NCBI GenBank assembly: GCA_036565725.1
Contig: DATCXQ010000063.1
Location: 1-16,239 of the forward strand
Direction: 5' to 3'
DNA from: JAJVID01 sp036565725
GTDB taxonomy: Bacteria > Acidobacteriota > Blastocatellia > RBC074
Length of the DNA: 16,239 nucleotides
The notes beneath the pieces are model-generated. The model did not search any database. It saw only the letters and a program-made list of their open reading frames with translations, and had not been told where the DNA came from. This document shows, piece after piece, positions 1-7,163 of this stretch; the first letter of the stretch is position 1; each line of letters opens with the position of its first letter. Both the position numbers and the translations under genes were made by a program.

Positions 1-867
1 CCATCCCCGCTGCTGACGTTGATGGCCGCGAACACCGAAGCGGTGCGGTTGGGCACGTGCGTGACCAATCCGGCCGTGCGCGATTGGACGGTGACAGCCA
101 GCCTGCTCGCCACGATCGACCGCATTTCCGGCGGGCGGATGGATCTGGGCATCGGGCGCGGAGACAGCTCGCGCCGAGTGATGGGCAAACGCCCGACGAC
201 GCTGGCCGATCTGGAAGCATGCGTGCAGACGGTGCGCGACCTGTGCGCGGGTAAGCAGATCGTATACGAGGGGCAGCCGATACAAATGGCGTGGGCCAAC
301 GCCGGCGCGCTACCGGTTTGGGTGGCTGGTTACGGGCCGAAGGCGCTGCGCTGCGCCGGGAGGATCGGCGACGGCGTGATCCTGCAATTCGCCGACCCGC
401 ATCTGATCAAATGGTGTTTGCAGTTCGTGCGCGAGGGCGCGGAAGAGGCCGGGCGCGATTTCTCGAAGATCAGAGTGATGAGCGCCGCTCCGGTCTGGGT
501 TTCCGACGATCTGGCCGCGGCTCGCGACCATGTTCGCTGGTTCCCGGCGCTGGTGTCCAATCACGTTGTAGACCTGGTCTCGCGGTACAAGCCGGAAGAG
601 TTGCCGCCTGAGTTGACCGCGTACGTCAAAGAACGTAAGGGCTACGACTATCTCCACCACGCCGAGGTCGGAAGCGGCAACGCCGAATTCGTCAACGATG
701 AAGTGGTCGACCGCTTCTGCATCGTCGGGCCTGCCAAAGAACAGACACGTCGGTTGAAGGAGCTTGAAGAGGCAGGCGTGACGCAATTCAATATTTATCT
801 GATGTGCGGTGATGAGGAGCAGACGGTGGAGGTTTATGGGAGCGATGTGATTCCGGCATGTCAGTGA
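1..867 (+). CDS. LLM-class flavin-dependent oxidoreductase (TIGR03842-like, F420-type), 5' partial
   Basis: The reading frame is open from base 1, so the N-terminus lies outside the window; 288 residues are visible, and the family is usually about 330 aa. The visible part has the luciferase-like monooxygenase TIM-barrel pattern: an early TCVTNPAVRDW segment, the RISGGRMDLGIGRGDSS phosphate/flavin-site region, ALPVWVAGYGPKALRCAG, and a C-terminal helix ending in an EVYGSDVIPA motif. Such enzymes use reduced FMN or F420 to oxidise or reduce small substrates in the cytosol. It ends 40 nt before mmsA on the same strand. From memory, this subfamily is often found beside dihydropyrimidinase and MmsA-type dehydrogenases, so a part in pyrimidine or beta-alanine catabolism is a reasonable inference. 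The exact substrate and cofactor cannot be read from the sequence. The ATG at 19 is internal, not a true start. Confidence 0.85.
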   Translation, partial: PSPLLTLMAANTEAVRLGTCVTNPAVRDWTVTASLLATIDRISGGRMDLGIGRGDSSRRVMGKRPTTLADLEACVQTVRDLCAGKQIVYEGQPIQMAWANAGALPVWVAGYGPKALRCAGRIGDGVILQFADPHLIKWCLQFVREGAEEAGRDFSKIRVMSAAPVWVSDDLAAARDHVRWFPALVSNHVVDLVSRYKPEELPPELTAYVKERKGYDYLHHAEVGSGNAEFVNDEVVDRFCIVGPAKEQTRRLKELEEAGVTQFNIYLMCGDEEQTVEVYGSDVIPACQ

Positions 868-907
868 TGTATCATCGAATCTGAAGTTTGAGAAATAGAG
901 GTAGTTT

Positions 908-2398
908 ATGGACACAACCTGCGACAACTACATCGGCAGCAAGTTGATTTCGGGCACGGCGCCGAATTATACGCCTGTCTACAACCCTTCTCGCGGCGAA
1001 GTGATCGCGCAGGCGCCGGAAAGCGACGCGCGGACTGTAGATCAGGCGGTTCAGGCCGCTAAGAAAGCCTTTCCCGCCTGGGCTGAAACTCCGGTGGTCG
1101 AACGCGCGCGCGTGATGTTTCGTTTCGCGCATCTGCTCGAAAAAAATTTCGACGAGATTGCACGGATGGTCACGCGCGAGCATGGCAAGACGCCTGAAGA
1201 GGCGAAGGGCGACGTGCGGCGCGGGATCGAAATGGTCGAATTGGCCTGTCACGCGCCGACGCTGTTGATGGGCCAGACGCTCGACAACATCGCGCGCGGC
1301 ATTGACGGGCGCGTCGAACGACATCCACTCGGAGTCTGCGCAGGAATCACGCCGTTCAATTTCCCGGCGATGGTCCCGCTCTGGATGTTTCCCATCGCCA
1401 TCGTCTGCGGCAACGCGTTCATCCTCAAACCTTCGCCGAAAGTCCCACTGACGCCGATGCGGCTGGCCGAACTGATGACCGAAGCCGGGCTGCCCGAAGG
1501 CGTCTTCAACGTCGTCCACGGCGGCGCGGAGACGGTTGACGCGCTGCTCAAACATCCCGACGTCGCCGCGATCAGCTTCGTCGGCTCGACGAAGGTCGCG
1601 AAATACATTTACGAAACCGCGACGGCTCACGGCAAACGCGCGCAGGCCGCAGGCGGGGCGAAAAATTACATGCTGGTGATGCCCGACGCCGACCTCGACG
1701 CCGCGACGAACCAGATCATAGGCGCTGCTTTCGGTTGCAGCGGGCAGCGGTGCATGGCTGGAAGCGTCGCGGTCGCGGTGGGCAAGGCCGGCGACCCTTT
1801 GATCGAAAGCCTGGACGCGGCGGCGAAGAAGATGCGCGTGGGGCCGACGGACGGCCCCTCCGCCGAAAGCAATGTGGACATGGGGCCGGTAATCGACGCG
1901 GCGGCGCGCGACCGGGTCAGAAGCTATATCGATCTGGGCTTGAATGAAGGCGCGAAGCTGGCCACGGACGGGCGCGGAGTGTCGTTGACCGAGTTGAGCG
2001 AGGGTTTCTTCGTCGGGCCGACGATCTTCGACAACGTCGCGCCTCAGATGCGGATCGCGCGCGACGAAATCTTCGGGCCCGTCCTGTCGGTGATGCGCGT
2101 CGACGATTTAAACCAGGCGATCGCGCGCGCCAACGAGTCGCCTTACGGCAACGGCGCGGTCATCTTCACCCGCGACGGCGGCGCGGCGCGCGCGTTCGCG
2201 CGCCATGTCAATTGCGGCATGGTCGGCGTCAACGTCGGCGTGCCCGCTCCGATGTCCGTCTTTCCGTTCGCGGGATGGAACCAGTCGTTCTTCGGCGACC
2301 TCCACATTCAGGGACACGAAGGCTTTCACTTTTACACTCACAACAAAGTCATCCTTAACCGCTGGAATGATCCGGGCAAACGTGTGCTGGGGTGGTGA
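908..2398 (+). CDS. mmsA: CoA-acylating methylmalonate-semialdehyde dehydrogenase
   Basis: This 496-residue protein is a full-length aldehyde dehydrogenase of the MmsA type. It converts methylmalonate semialdehyde or malonate semialdehyde, NAD+ and CoA to propionyl-CoA or acetyl-CoA and CO2, in valine, inositol and pyrimidine/beta-alanine breakdown. Visible signatures are the ITPFNFPAM segment, the Rossmann motif FVGSTKVAKYIYE, AAGGAKNYMLVMPDAD (MmsA-type: the hydrolytic general-base Glu of other ALDHs is absent there), and the catalytic Cys282 in GCSGQRCMAGS. The C-terminal GHEGFHFYTHNKVI is also typical. The start is supported by AGAGG at 897-901, six bases upstream of the ATG. The gene follows the LLM oxidoreductase by 40 nt and is probably co-transcribed with it. 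Malonate semialdehyde from beta-alanine is a likely substrate in this context (inference). Confidence 0.95.
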   Translation: MDTTCDNYIGSKLISGTAPNYTPVYNPSRGEVIAQAPESDARTVDQAVQAAKKAFPAWAETPVVERARVMFRFAHLLEKNFDEIARMVTREHGKTPEEAKGDVRRGIEMVELACHAPTLLMGQTLDNIARGIDGRVERHPLGVCAGITPFNFPAMVPLWMFPIAIVCGNAFILKPSPKVPLTPMRLAELMTEAGLPEGVFNVVHGGAETVDALLKHPDVAAISFVGSTKVAKYIYETATAHGKRAQAAGGAKNYMLVMPDADLDAATNQIIGAAFGCSGQRCMAGSVAVAVGKAGDPLIESLDAAAKKMRVGPTDGPSAESNVDMGPVIDAAARDRVRSYIDLGLNEGAKLATDGRGVSLTELSEGFFVGPTIFDNVAPQMRIARDEIFGPVLSVMRVDDLNQAIARANESPYGNGAVIFTRDGGAARAFARHVNCGMVGVNVGVPAPMSVFPFAGWNQSFFGDLHIQGHEGFHFYTHNKVILNRWNDPGKRVLGW

Positions 2399-2421
2399 TC
2401 GGGCTGAATGATGGCGGATTA

Positions 2422-2518
2422 TCAATTCTCTATTTTCAATACCCACATCGGTCAGAGGCTAATTTTTCGCCGCAAGATCCCCCTGACATGGAATGGACAA
2501 TTGAAAATGTAGAATGGA
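2422..2518. repeat. Imperfect intergenic inverted repeat between mmsA and rnz
   Basis: Two 19-nt arms, 2422-2440 and 2500-2518, are reverse complements at 16 of 19 positions, with the core ATTTTCAAT/ATTGAAAAT perfect. The loop is 59 nt. The arms are AT-rich against a GC-rich background and look built from CAATTCT/TATTTTC-like 7-mers. It may be a decayed member of the heptamer-hairpin class seen at 4851, 6618 and 7164. It could also act as a loose transcriptional punctuation mark between the two genes. Confidence 0.5.
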
Positions 2519-2575
2519 AAATGCCTATGACCGGCCTCAAGTGGTAAAACAGTCGGGCCGCGAAGGCTAAGTGAA

Positions 2576-3499
2576 ATGAAGATAATTCCGCTCGGAACCA
2601 GTTCAGGCAAACCTACGCTCCGTCGCAACGTGAGCGCTCTGGCCGTGGTCGGCGAGGGCGAATGGTGGTTGTTCGATTGCGGCGAGGGGACGCAAACTCA
2701 GATCGCGCGCGCCGGCATTTCGCCGCAGAAGCTCGCCGGCGTCTTCATCTCGCACCTGCACGGCGACCATTTCAACGGCCTGCCCGGTTTGCTTTCGACC
2801 ATGTCGCTCGACCAGCGCGAAAAAGAGTTGACGCTGGTCGGCCCGACTGGCATCGACGAATATTTGAGGCTGCTCGCCAGGTTGAATATTTGCCACGTCA
2901 ATTACCCGCTCAGGCTGCGCGAATTCGACGCGCAATATTTCGCCGGCGGAAAGCAGGAACTGGTTTACGAATCGGCCAGATTCACCGTCACGACGCGCCC
3001 GCTTGACCACCGCATCTTCGCGCTCGGATACCGGCTCGAAGAGAAGACCAAGCCGGGCCGGTTCAACCTCGAACGCGCGAAGGCGCTGGACATTCCCCCG
3101 GGGCCGCTGTATTCGCGGTTGCAATCGGGCCAATCGATCACGCTCGAAGACGGGCGCATGATCCATCCGTCGGAAGTCCTGGGACCGCCGCGCCCCGGCA
3201 AGGTCGTCAGTTACTGTCTGGACACGCGCCCATGCGCCAACGCCGTGAAACTTTCAGAGAACGCCGACTTGCTGATACACGAAGCGACCTTTACCGAGGA
3301 GCTGATCGAAGAGTCGAATCATTTCGGTCATTCGACCGCGATTCAGGCCGCCGAGATCGCCATTGAAGCTAAGGCGCGCCGCTTGCTGATCACGCACTTC
3401 AGCTCGCGTTTTCCCGACATACGCCTGTTGCTGGAAGAGGCCCGCTCGGTCTTTCCTCAAACGGTCGCGGCTGAAGATTTGATTGAGGTAGAAGTCTAA
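2576..3499 (+). CDS. rnz: Ribonuclease Z
   Basis: This 307-residue protein has the length of classical bacterial RNase Z and starts MKIIPLGTSSGKPTLRRNVS, the family N-terminus. It is a zinc beta-lactamase-fold endonuclease that cleaves tRNA precursors 3' of the discriminator base. The metal-binding set is complete: HLHGDH with His60, His62, Asp64 and His65, then His145 (DHRIFALGY), Asp216 (LDTRPC) and His274 (ITHFSSR). An exosite-like insertion follows the motif between about residues 150 and 200. The ribosome-binding site is weak (AAGG at 2561-2564, eleven bases upstream of the ATG). CCA-less tRNAs need this enzyme for 3' processing, and the only tRNA in the window (13475-13547) lacks an encoded CCA, which fits. 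Transcription may come from the mmsA side or a local promoter; none is clear. Confidence 0.95.
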   Translation: MKIIPLGTSSGKPTLRRNVSALAVVGEGEWWLFDCGEGTQTQIARAGISPQKLAGVFISHLHGDHFNGLPGLLSTMSLDQREKELTLVGPTGIDEYLRLLARLNICHVNYPLRLREFDAQYFAGGKQELVYESARFTVTTRPLDHRIFALGYRLEEKTKPGRFNLERAKALDIPPGPLYSRLQSGQSITLEDGRMIHPSEVLGPPRPGKVVSYCLDTRPCANAVKLSENADLLIHEATFTEELIEESNHFGHSTAIQAAEIAIEAKARRLLITHFSSRFPDIRLLLEEARSVFPQTVAAEDLIEVEV

Positions 3500-3560
3500 C
3501 CATAGAGCCGCCACCGTCGTTTGATCAGCCGTAGTATTTCGCTCGCCGACAATTTCGGGC

Positions 3561-3566
3561 TACAAT
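3561..3566 (+). promoter_or_regulatory. Weak -10 candidate upstream of the secreted protein gene
   Basis: TACAAT at 3561-3566 is a five-of-six match to the sigma-70 -10 box. The hexamer 17 bases upstream (TTCGCT, 3538-3543) is a poor -35. It sits 62 nt before the start at 3628, in the 128-nt gap after rnz. Assigned by eye only. Confidence 0.3.
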
Positions 3567-3627
3567 CCGCGTCAGGCTGACAGGCCCCCTGATCACCTGT
3601 TCACCTTGTATCAACGGAGGAAAATAT

Positions 3628-4143
3628 ATGAAAAAGATCGTTGCTCTCTGCCTGATCGCTTGTCTTGTTTTGAATGCGACCGCTATGGCCGGCATCAATA
3701 GCAAAAAGGCCGCCTATAACGGAGGCACGATGAAAGATAAGGATTTCGCCGGCGCCAAAGAGGCTGTTGAAGGCACTCTCGACACCAGCGACGAGAAAGA
3801 TCTGAAGTTCGAATACACCCTGAATAACGAGAAAAAGGTCTATTCGATTCCTTACAACCAATTCATTGACATCGAGTATGGCCAGAAGGCCGGGCGCAGA
3901 GTCGGAGCCGCCATTGCGACGGCAGTCTTGCTAAGCCCGGCTGGTCTGTTCCTGCTCTTTTCGAAGAAGCGCAAACACTTCGTGACCATCGGATACAAAG
4001 ATAACGATGGCAAGGATCAAGTTGTGGTTTATGAATTAGGCAAAGACATCGTGCGGACGACGCTGCCGATTCTCGAAGCCCGGTCAGGCAAGAAGATTGA
4101 ATACCAGGACGAAGACGCCAAGAAAGCAAGCAAAGGGAATTAG
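3628..4143 (+). CDS. Small exported or membrane protein of unknown function
   Basis: The 171-residue product begins with a clear signal peptide: KK, a hydrophobic core, and a TAMA/G cleavage site after about residue 21. A second hydrophobic segment at about residues 92-112 is followed by a basic SKKRKH stretch, so the mature protein could be anchored there with its ends on opposite sides. Between these lies YNGGTMKDKDF and a beta-rich stretch ending YSIPYNQFIDIEYGQKAG; afterwards come HFVTIGYKD and VVVYELGKDIVRTTLPILEARSGKKIEY. This strand-strand-helix order with a TM insertion recalls a PH-like domain, and I have an impression of similar short proteins in Acidobacteriota, but I cannot name a family. 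The start is well supported by GGAGG at 3616-3620, seven bases upstream. Codon use matches the neighbours apart from a lysine-rich composition. Confidence 0.85.
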   Translation: MKKIVALCLIACLVLNATAMAGINSKKAAYNGGTMKDKDFAGAKEAVEGTLDTSDEKDLKFEYTLNNEKKVYSIPYNQFIDIEYGQKAGRRVGAAIATAVLLSPAGLFLLFSKKRKHFVTIGYKDNDGKDQVVVYELGKDIVRTTLPILEARSGKKIEYQDEDAKKASKGN

Positions 4144-4151
4144 CGCGTGTT

Positions 4152-4188
4152 ATGGCGCATGGATTGAACTGATTCATCCATGCGCCAT
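4152..4188. terminator. Strong intergenic stem-loop, probable terminator
   Basis: Perfect 13-bp inverted repeat (4152-4164 with 4176-4188, ATGGCGCATGGAT and its complement) and an 11-nt loop that can add three more pairs. It starts 8 nt after the stop of the exported-protein gene and ends 11 nt before the next start. There is no long T-run after it, so it may stop transcription poorly or act mainly to protect the mRNA end. Confidence 0.55.
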
Positions 4189-4199
4189 TTGACCATCGA

Positions 4200-4850
4200 A
4201 TGAATGCGGTAATTGATGAATTGCAGAAAACCTATCTCGAAAAACGGGAGGCGATTCGCGGCCGTCTCGCCGAATTCGAAGCGGTCATGCTGGAAGGCGA
4301 CGACGGGCTCCTGTTCGAAGAACTCGTCTTTTGCATCTTCACGGCGGGGGCGAGCGCGCGGATGGGGTTGAATTCGGTTGAGAGAGTCCGCCCCCATCTC
4401 TTCAAGGCGGGACAGAAGAGATTGACAAGGCTGCTCCTGGGAGCGCACCGTTATCCGAACGCGCGCGCTGGATACGTCGTTCACACGCGGGATTTCCTGA
4501 AACGCGATTGCGGATTGCGGCTCAGGGAGCGGCTAGACTCGTTCGGCGATGACGTTGAGGCGCGTCGCGACTTCTTTGCGAAGAATCCGGGCGTCAAGGG
4601 CGTCGGCTATAAAGAGGCCAGCCATTACCTGAGAAACATAGGCTATCGTGGCTACGCGATCCTGGATAAACACATTTTGCGGACGCTGTATGAGGTCGGA
4701 GTGATCGATTCTCCCGATCCCCCCGGCGCGAAAAAAAAGTATCTGGCCGTCGAAGACAGCATGAGAAAATTCGCCGAGGATATTAAAATCAATTTTGACG
4801 AACTCGATCTCCTGCTCTGGTCTAATAAAACCGGCGTCATTTTGAAATAA
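4200..4850 (+). CDS. ogg: Ogg2-type N-glycosylase/DNA lyase (8-oxoguanine repair)
   Basis: The 216-residue protein matches the compact Ogg2 branch of the helix-hairpin-helix DNA glycosylases, which excise 8-oxoguanine and nick the resulting abasic site. Recognisable segments are LLFEELVFCIFTAGASA near residues 37-53, the RYPNARAGYV segment, and the HhH region NPGVKGVGYKEASHYLRNIGY. The expected catalytic Lys138 (GYKEASH) and Asp156 (ILDKHIL) are both present, 18 residues apart as in the family. The C-terminus LLLWSNKTGVILK is typical: in this family the terminal lysine side helps recognise the base. The ATG at 4200 has no good Shine-Dalgarno, and a stem-loop lies just upstream, so translation may be low or start from a short leader. 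The stop is immediately followed by the heptamer hairpin at 4851. Confidence 0.88.
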   Translation: MNAVIDELQKTYLEKREAIRGRLAEFEAVMLEGDDGLLFEELVFCIFTAGASARMGLNSVERVRPHLFKAGQKRLTRLLLGAHRYPNARAGYVVHTRDFLKRDCGLRLRERLDSFGDDVEARRDFFAKNPGVKGVGYKEASHYLRNIGYRGYAILDKHILRTLYEVGVIDSPDPPGAKKKYLAVEDSMRKFAEDIKINFDELDLLLWSNKTGVILK

Positions 4851-4944
4851 CGGGAGTGGGGAATGGGGAGCGGGGAGTGGGGAAGCGATGCGTAACTTCT
4901 TCGACTCCTATTCCCCACTCCCTATTCCCCACTCCCCACTCCGG
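4851..4944. repeat. Heptamer-repeat hairpin, unit GGGGAGT/ACTCCCC
   Basis: Left arm 4851-4884 carries about five tandem 7-mers of the form GGGGAGT (variants GGGGAAT, GGGGAGC). A 19-nt non-repeat loop follows, then the right arm 4904-4944 carries about five to six copies of the complementary ACTCCCC/ATTCCCC. The arms can fold into a long hairpin. It fills the whole gap from the ogg stop (4848-4850) to just before the AGAGGAGG ribosome-binding site of the protease gene. The C/G strand bias switches between arms. Heptanucleotide tandem repeats of this general kind are known from cyanobacteria; their role is unknown. Confidence 0.9.
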
Positions 4945-4970
4945 ATATTTCCAGAGGAGGTATTTAACTT

Positions 4971-6617
4971 ATGAAGAAAGCCCTTCTGATTCTGACGACT
5001 CTATCAGCCGCCGTTCTGCTATCAACCTCCGCCTTGGCCGAGACGCGCGGCAAGTCGCTCAAACGCGCCGTGAGCGAGATACGCAAGGCCAACTTCACCG
5101 AGGCTGAAAAGATCTACCGGGGACTGCTCGAAAAGGACCAAACCGACAAGGAAGCGCGGCTGGGCCTGAGCTTCGCGCTGATCAAACAGATCAAGCTGCA
5201 GGAGGCTTACGAAAACGCGGCGCAGGTGATCGTCGCCGACCCGCTCAGTTCGCGTGGATTCGCGCTGCTCGGGACCGCGCTGTTGCGCTCTGGCGAGTTC
5301 CGCAATTCGGTCGAGGCCCTCTACACCGCCGTCAAGTTCAACAACAAAGAGGCGCTGGCCATCGCAGGGCTTTCCGAGATCGAATACTACGAGCACCGGA
5401 CGCGCAACTCTTACGACGGTTTGAGGCGCGCGGTCTCGATCGACCCGATGGAGCCTGATTATTACCTGGCGCTGGCGCGCGCCTGCTCGCGGCTGGAGTA
5501 TTATAACGAGGCCGCCGACGCCTACCAGCGATTCCTCGACGTAACTCCGAAGACCGACGTAGAGCGCCGGGCGCGCATCCGCGGGCTGATCGAATTCTAC
5601 CGATACCTTGGCAACACGAAGATTCATCGCACGGGCGGCAAAGAGGTTACGACCATCCCGTTCGAACTGATCAACCATCGCCCGTTCATCAGACTGACGA
5701 TCAACGGCAAAACCACCTTGCGATTCGTGGTCGACACCGGGGCAAGCCTGTCCGTGATTTCCGACACGGTCGCCGCGCAATTGGGCATCAAACCTGTCGC
5801 GCGCGGGGGCAATGCCCGGGCGGTAGGGGGGAACGGCTCATTCCCGATCCTTTACGGGCTGCTCGATTCGATCACCATCGGCGAGGCGAAGATCGACGCG
5901 ATCCCTGTTTACATCCGCACCATTCACAGCGCCGCCGACACCCCGGAAATCGAAAAGGCCGACGGTTACATCGGGCTCTCCGTCCTGGCGAACTACGGCG
6001 TGACAATCGATTACCAGGCTAAACAGATGACGCTCGACCGCACCCCGATACGCGAAGAGCCGGTCAAACCCGACGCCGCGAAGCCGCCCGACGCCGTGAA
6101 GCCGCCCGACGCCGTGAAGCCACCCGACGCCGTGAAGCCGATTGATCCGTCGCCCATCGTCGGCGACCTCATCAACGGATTCGAGGTCCCGATTCGCAGC
6201 ACCAGCGGCGGGCTGGCCAGCGCCGAGACGCATCTGCCGAACCTGAAGCGGCCGCTCAATTTCATCATCGACACCGGCGCGACCACGACCGTCATCTCGA
6301 AAGCCGTCGTCCAGCGCCACGAACTGGAGGGGCTGAAGATCAAAGGCGAGACCATCCGCGTCATCGGCGCCGCGGGCATCGAGGATGGCGTCGAGACGCT
6401 CGGGCTGTCGGCGCTAACTGTCAACGGTTTGAGAAAGAACAACTCTCGCGCCGTGATATTGAGCCTCGAAGCGGTCAACGAGACTTCGGGATTCGAGCAA
6501 CACGGGATTCTGGGCGGAGACTATCTGGCGCACTTCCGAGTGGTGATCGACCTGCGGCGTTACCAGTTCAAATTGACGCCGCAGACCAAAGCGATCTCGG
6601 TGGCGGAGAAGGAATAA
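4971..6617 (+). CDS. Secreted TPR protein with two retropepsin-like aspartic protease lobes
   Basis: The 548-residue protein begins with a signal peptide (hydrophobic core, cleavage near ALA/E, residue 23). Residues about 25-210 form four or five TPR-like helix pairs. Two aspartyl-protease-fold units follow. Lobe 1 (about 230-355) has VVDTGASLSVIS with Asp255 and ends DGYIGLSVLANYGVTIDY. Lobe 2 (about 395-540) has IIDTGATTTVIS with Asp434 and ends HGILGGDYLAHFRVVIDL. They are joined by a proline-rich linker of repeated PDAVKP. Each lobe carries the D-T-G active-site triplet and the terminal hydrophobic-G motif, so the chain could form an intramolecular protease like pepsin instead of a retropepsin dimer. 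It is predicted to act outside the cytoplasm; the substrate is unknown. The start is set by AGAGGAGG at 4953-4960. Heptamer hairpins flank the gene on both sides. Confidence 0.88.
   Translation: MKKALLILTTLSAAVLLSTSALAETRGKSLKRAVSEIRKANFTEAEKIYRGLLEKDQTDKEARLGLSFALIKQIKLQEAYENAAQVIVADPLSSRGFALLGTALLRSGEFRNSVEALYTAVKFNNKEALAIAGLSEIEYYEHRTRNSYDGLRRAVSIDPMEPDYYLALARACSRLEYYNEAADAYQRFLDVTPKTDVERRARIRGLIEFYRYLGNTKIHRTGGKEVTTIPFELINHRPFIRLTINGKTTLRFVVDTGASLSVISDTVAAQLGIKPVARGGNARAVGGNGSFPILYGLLDSITIGEAKIDAIPVYIRTIHSAADTPEIEKADGYIGLSVLANYGVTIDYQAKQMTLDRTPIREEPVKPDAAKPPDAVKPPDAVKPPDAVKPIDPSPIVGDLINGFEVPIRSTSGGLASAETHLPNLKRPLNFIIDTGATTTVISKAVVQRHELEGLKIKGETIRVIGAAGIEDGVETLGLSALTVNGLRKNNSRAVILSLEAVNETSGFEQHGILGGDYLAHFRVVIDLRRYQFKLTPQTKAISVAEKE
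6069..6140 (+). repeat. Four tandem 18-bp units coding the PDAVKP linker
   Basis: Four in-frame 18-bp copies of CCCGACGCCGTGAAGCCG (the first with GCG for GTG, the third ending CCA) encode PDAAKP then three PDAVKP, residues 367-390 of the protease. Near identity at DNA level suggests recent expansion; the linker length may vary between strains. Confidence 0.9.
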
Positions 6618-6697
6618 GTAGTGGTTGGCGGCTGGTGGTTGGTGGTTGGTAGGTACATTTCTCAACCAACCACCAACCACCAACCGCCAACCACCAG
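6618..6697. repeat. Heptamer-repeat hairpin, unit TGGTTGG/CCAACCA
   Basis: Left arm 6621-6650 and right arm 6665-6694 are reverse complements at 29 of 30 positions, with a 14-nt loop. Both are built of 7-mers of the type TGGTTGG and its complement. The element begins right after the protease stop (6615-6617) and ends a few bases before the PIN start at 6702, so it occupies the position of a ribosome-binding site. A spurious N-terminal extension of the PIN gene (ATG at 6621) is created by the repeat. Confidence 0.92.
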
Positions 6698-6701
6698 CTG
6701 T

Positions 6702-7163
6702 ATGATCACAAGCATCTACCTCGAAACATCGGTCATCGGCGCGTATCTCGACAAAGGCGATTCGTTTCGCCGCGACCTGACAATCCGGTGGTGGGAGCAT
6801 GAATTGAAGAACTACCTCGCATATGTCTCACCGCTGGTCGCGAGGGAACTCGAACGCGCGCGCGAGCCGTATCGTCGCAGCTATTTGCAATTGATCAGCG
6901 CTCTGCCGCAGTTAGAGATCACGGAGGAGGCCGCGATACTGGCCGATGGCTACATCGGGCGCGGCATCTTTCAGCGGAAATACATGGGCGACGCCTTGCA
7001 CGTCGCGCTCGCCTCGTTTCACAAGGTCGATTATGTGGTGACCTGGAATTTCGGCCATCTGGCGAACGTGCATCGCCAGGCGCGGATAAAATTGTTCAAT
7101 ACCGCCGCCGGATTCTTCGTCCCCGAAATCGTGACGCCTGAATTTCTGGTAAGTGAGCTGTGA
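6702..7163 (+). CDS. PIN-domain ribonuclease, VapC-like toxin candidate
   Basis: The chosen start (ATG 6702) gives 153 residues beginning MITSIYLETSVIG, the usual N-terminus of this PIN subfamily. An in-frame ATG at 6621 only adds translated repeat. The acidic metal-site set is present: Glu8 (YLETS), Glu49 (ARELERA), Asp97 (GDALHVALAS) and Asn116 (TWNFGHLAN). PIN proteins of this kind cut RNA and are often toxins with a small partner encoded next to them. Here a 70-aa gene follows 62 nt downstream, the reverse of the common antitoxin-first order but usual for this subfamily as I remember it. There is no Shine-Dalgarno; the 30-bp heptamer hairpin stands directly upstream. A second hairpin separates it from its partner. 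Activity as a toxin is inference. Confidence 0.82.
   Translation: MITSIYLETSVIGAYLDKGDSFRRDLTIRWWEHELKNYLAYVSPLVARELERAREPYRRSYLQLISALPQLEITEEAAILADGYIGRGIFQRKYMGDALHVALASFHKVDYVVTWNFGHLANVHRQARIKLFNTAAGFFVPEIVTPEFLVSEL

Noticed and set aside
872..1630. 252-aa open frame on the - strand opposite mmsA
   Set aside because: Arginine-, aspartate- and histidine-rich shadow of a high-GC gene with no family pattern; mmsA covers the region.
4856..5107. 83-aa open frame over the GGGGAGT repeat
   Set aside because: Made of repeat and out of frame with the well-supported protease gene.
5022..5780. 252-aa open frame on the - strand opposite the TPR protease
   Set aside because: Antisense shadow in GC-rich coding DNA; no domain or ribosome-binding site.
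6621..6701. N-terminal extension of the PIN protein
   Set aside because: The added residues are translated heptamer repeat; the family N-terminus begins at 6702.
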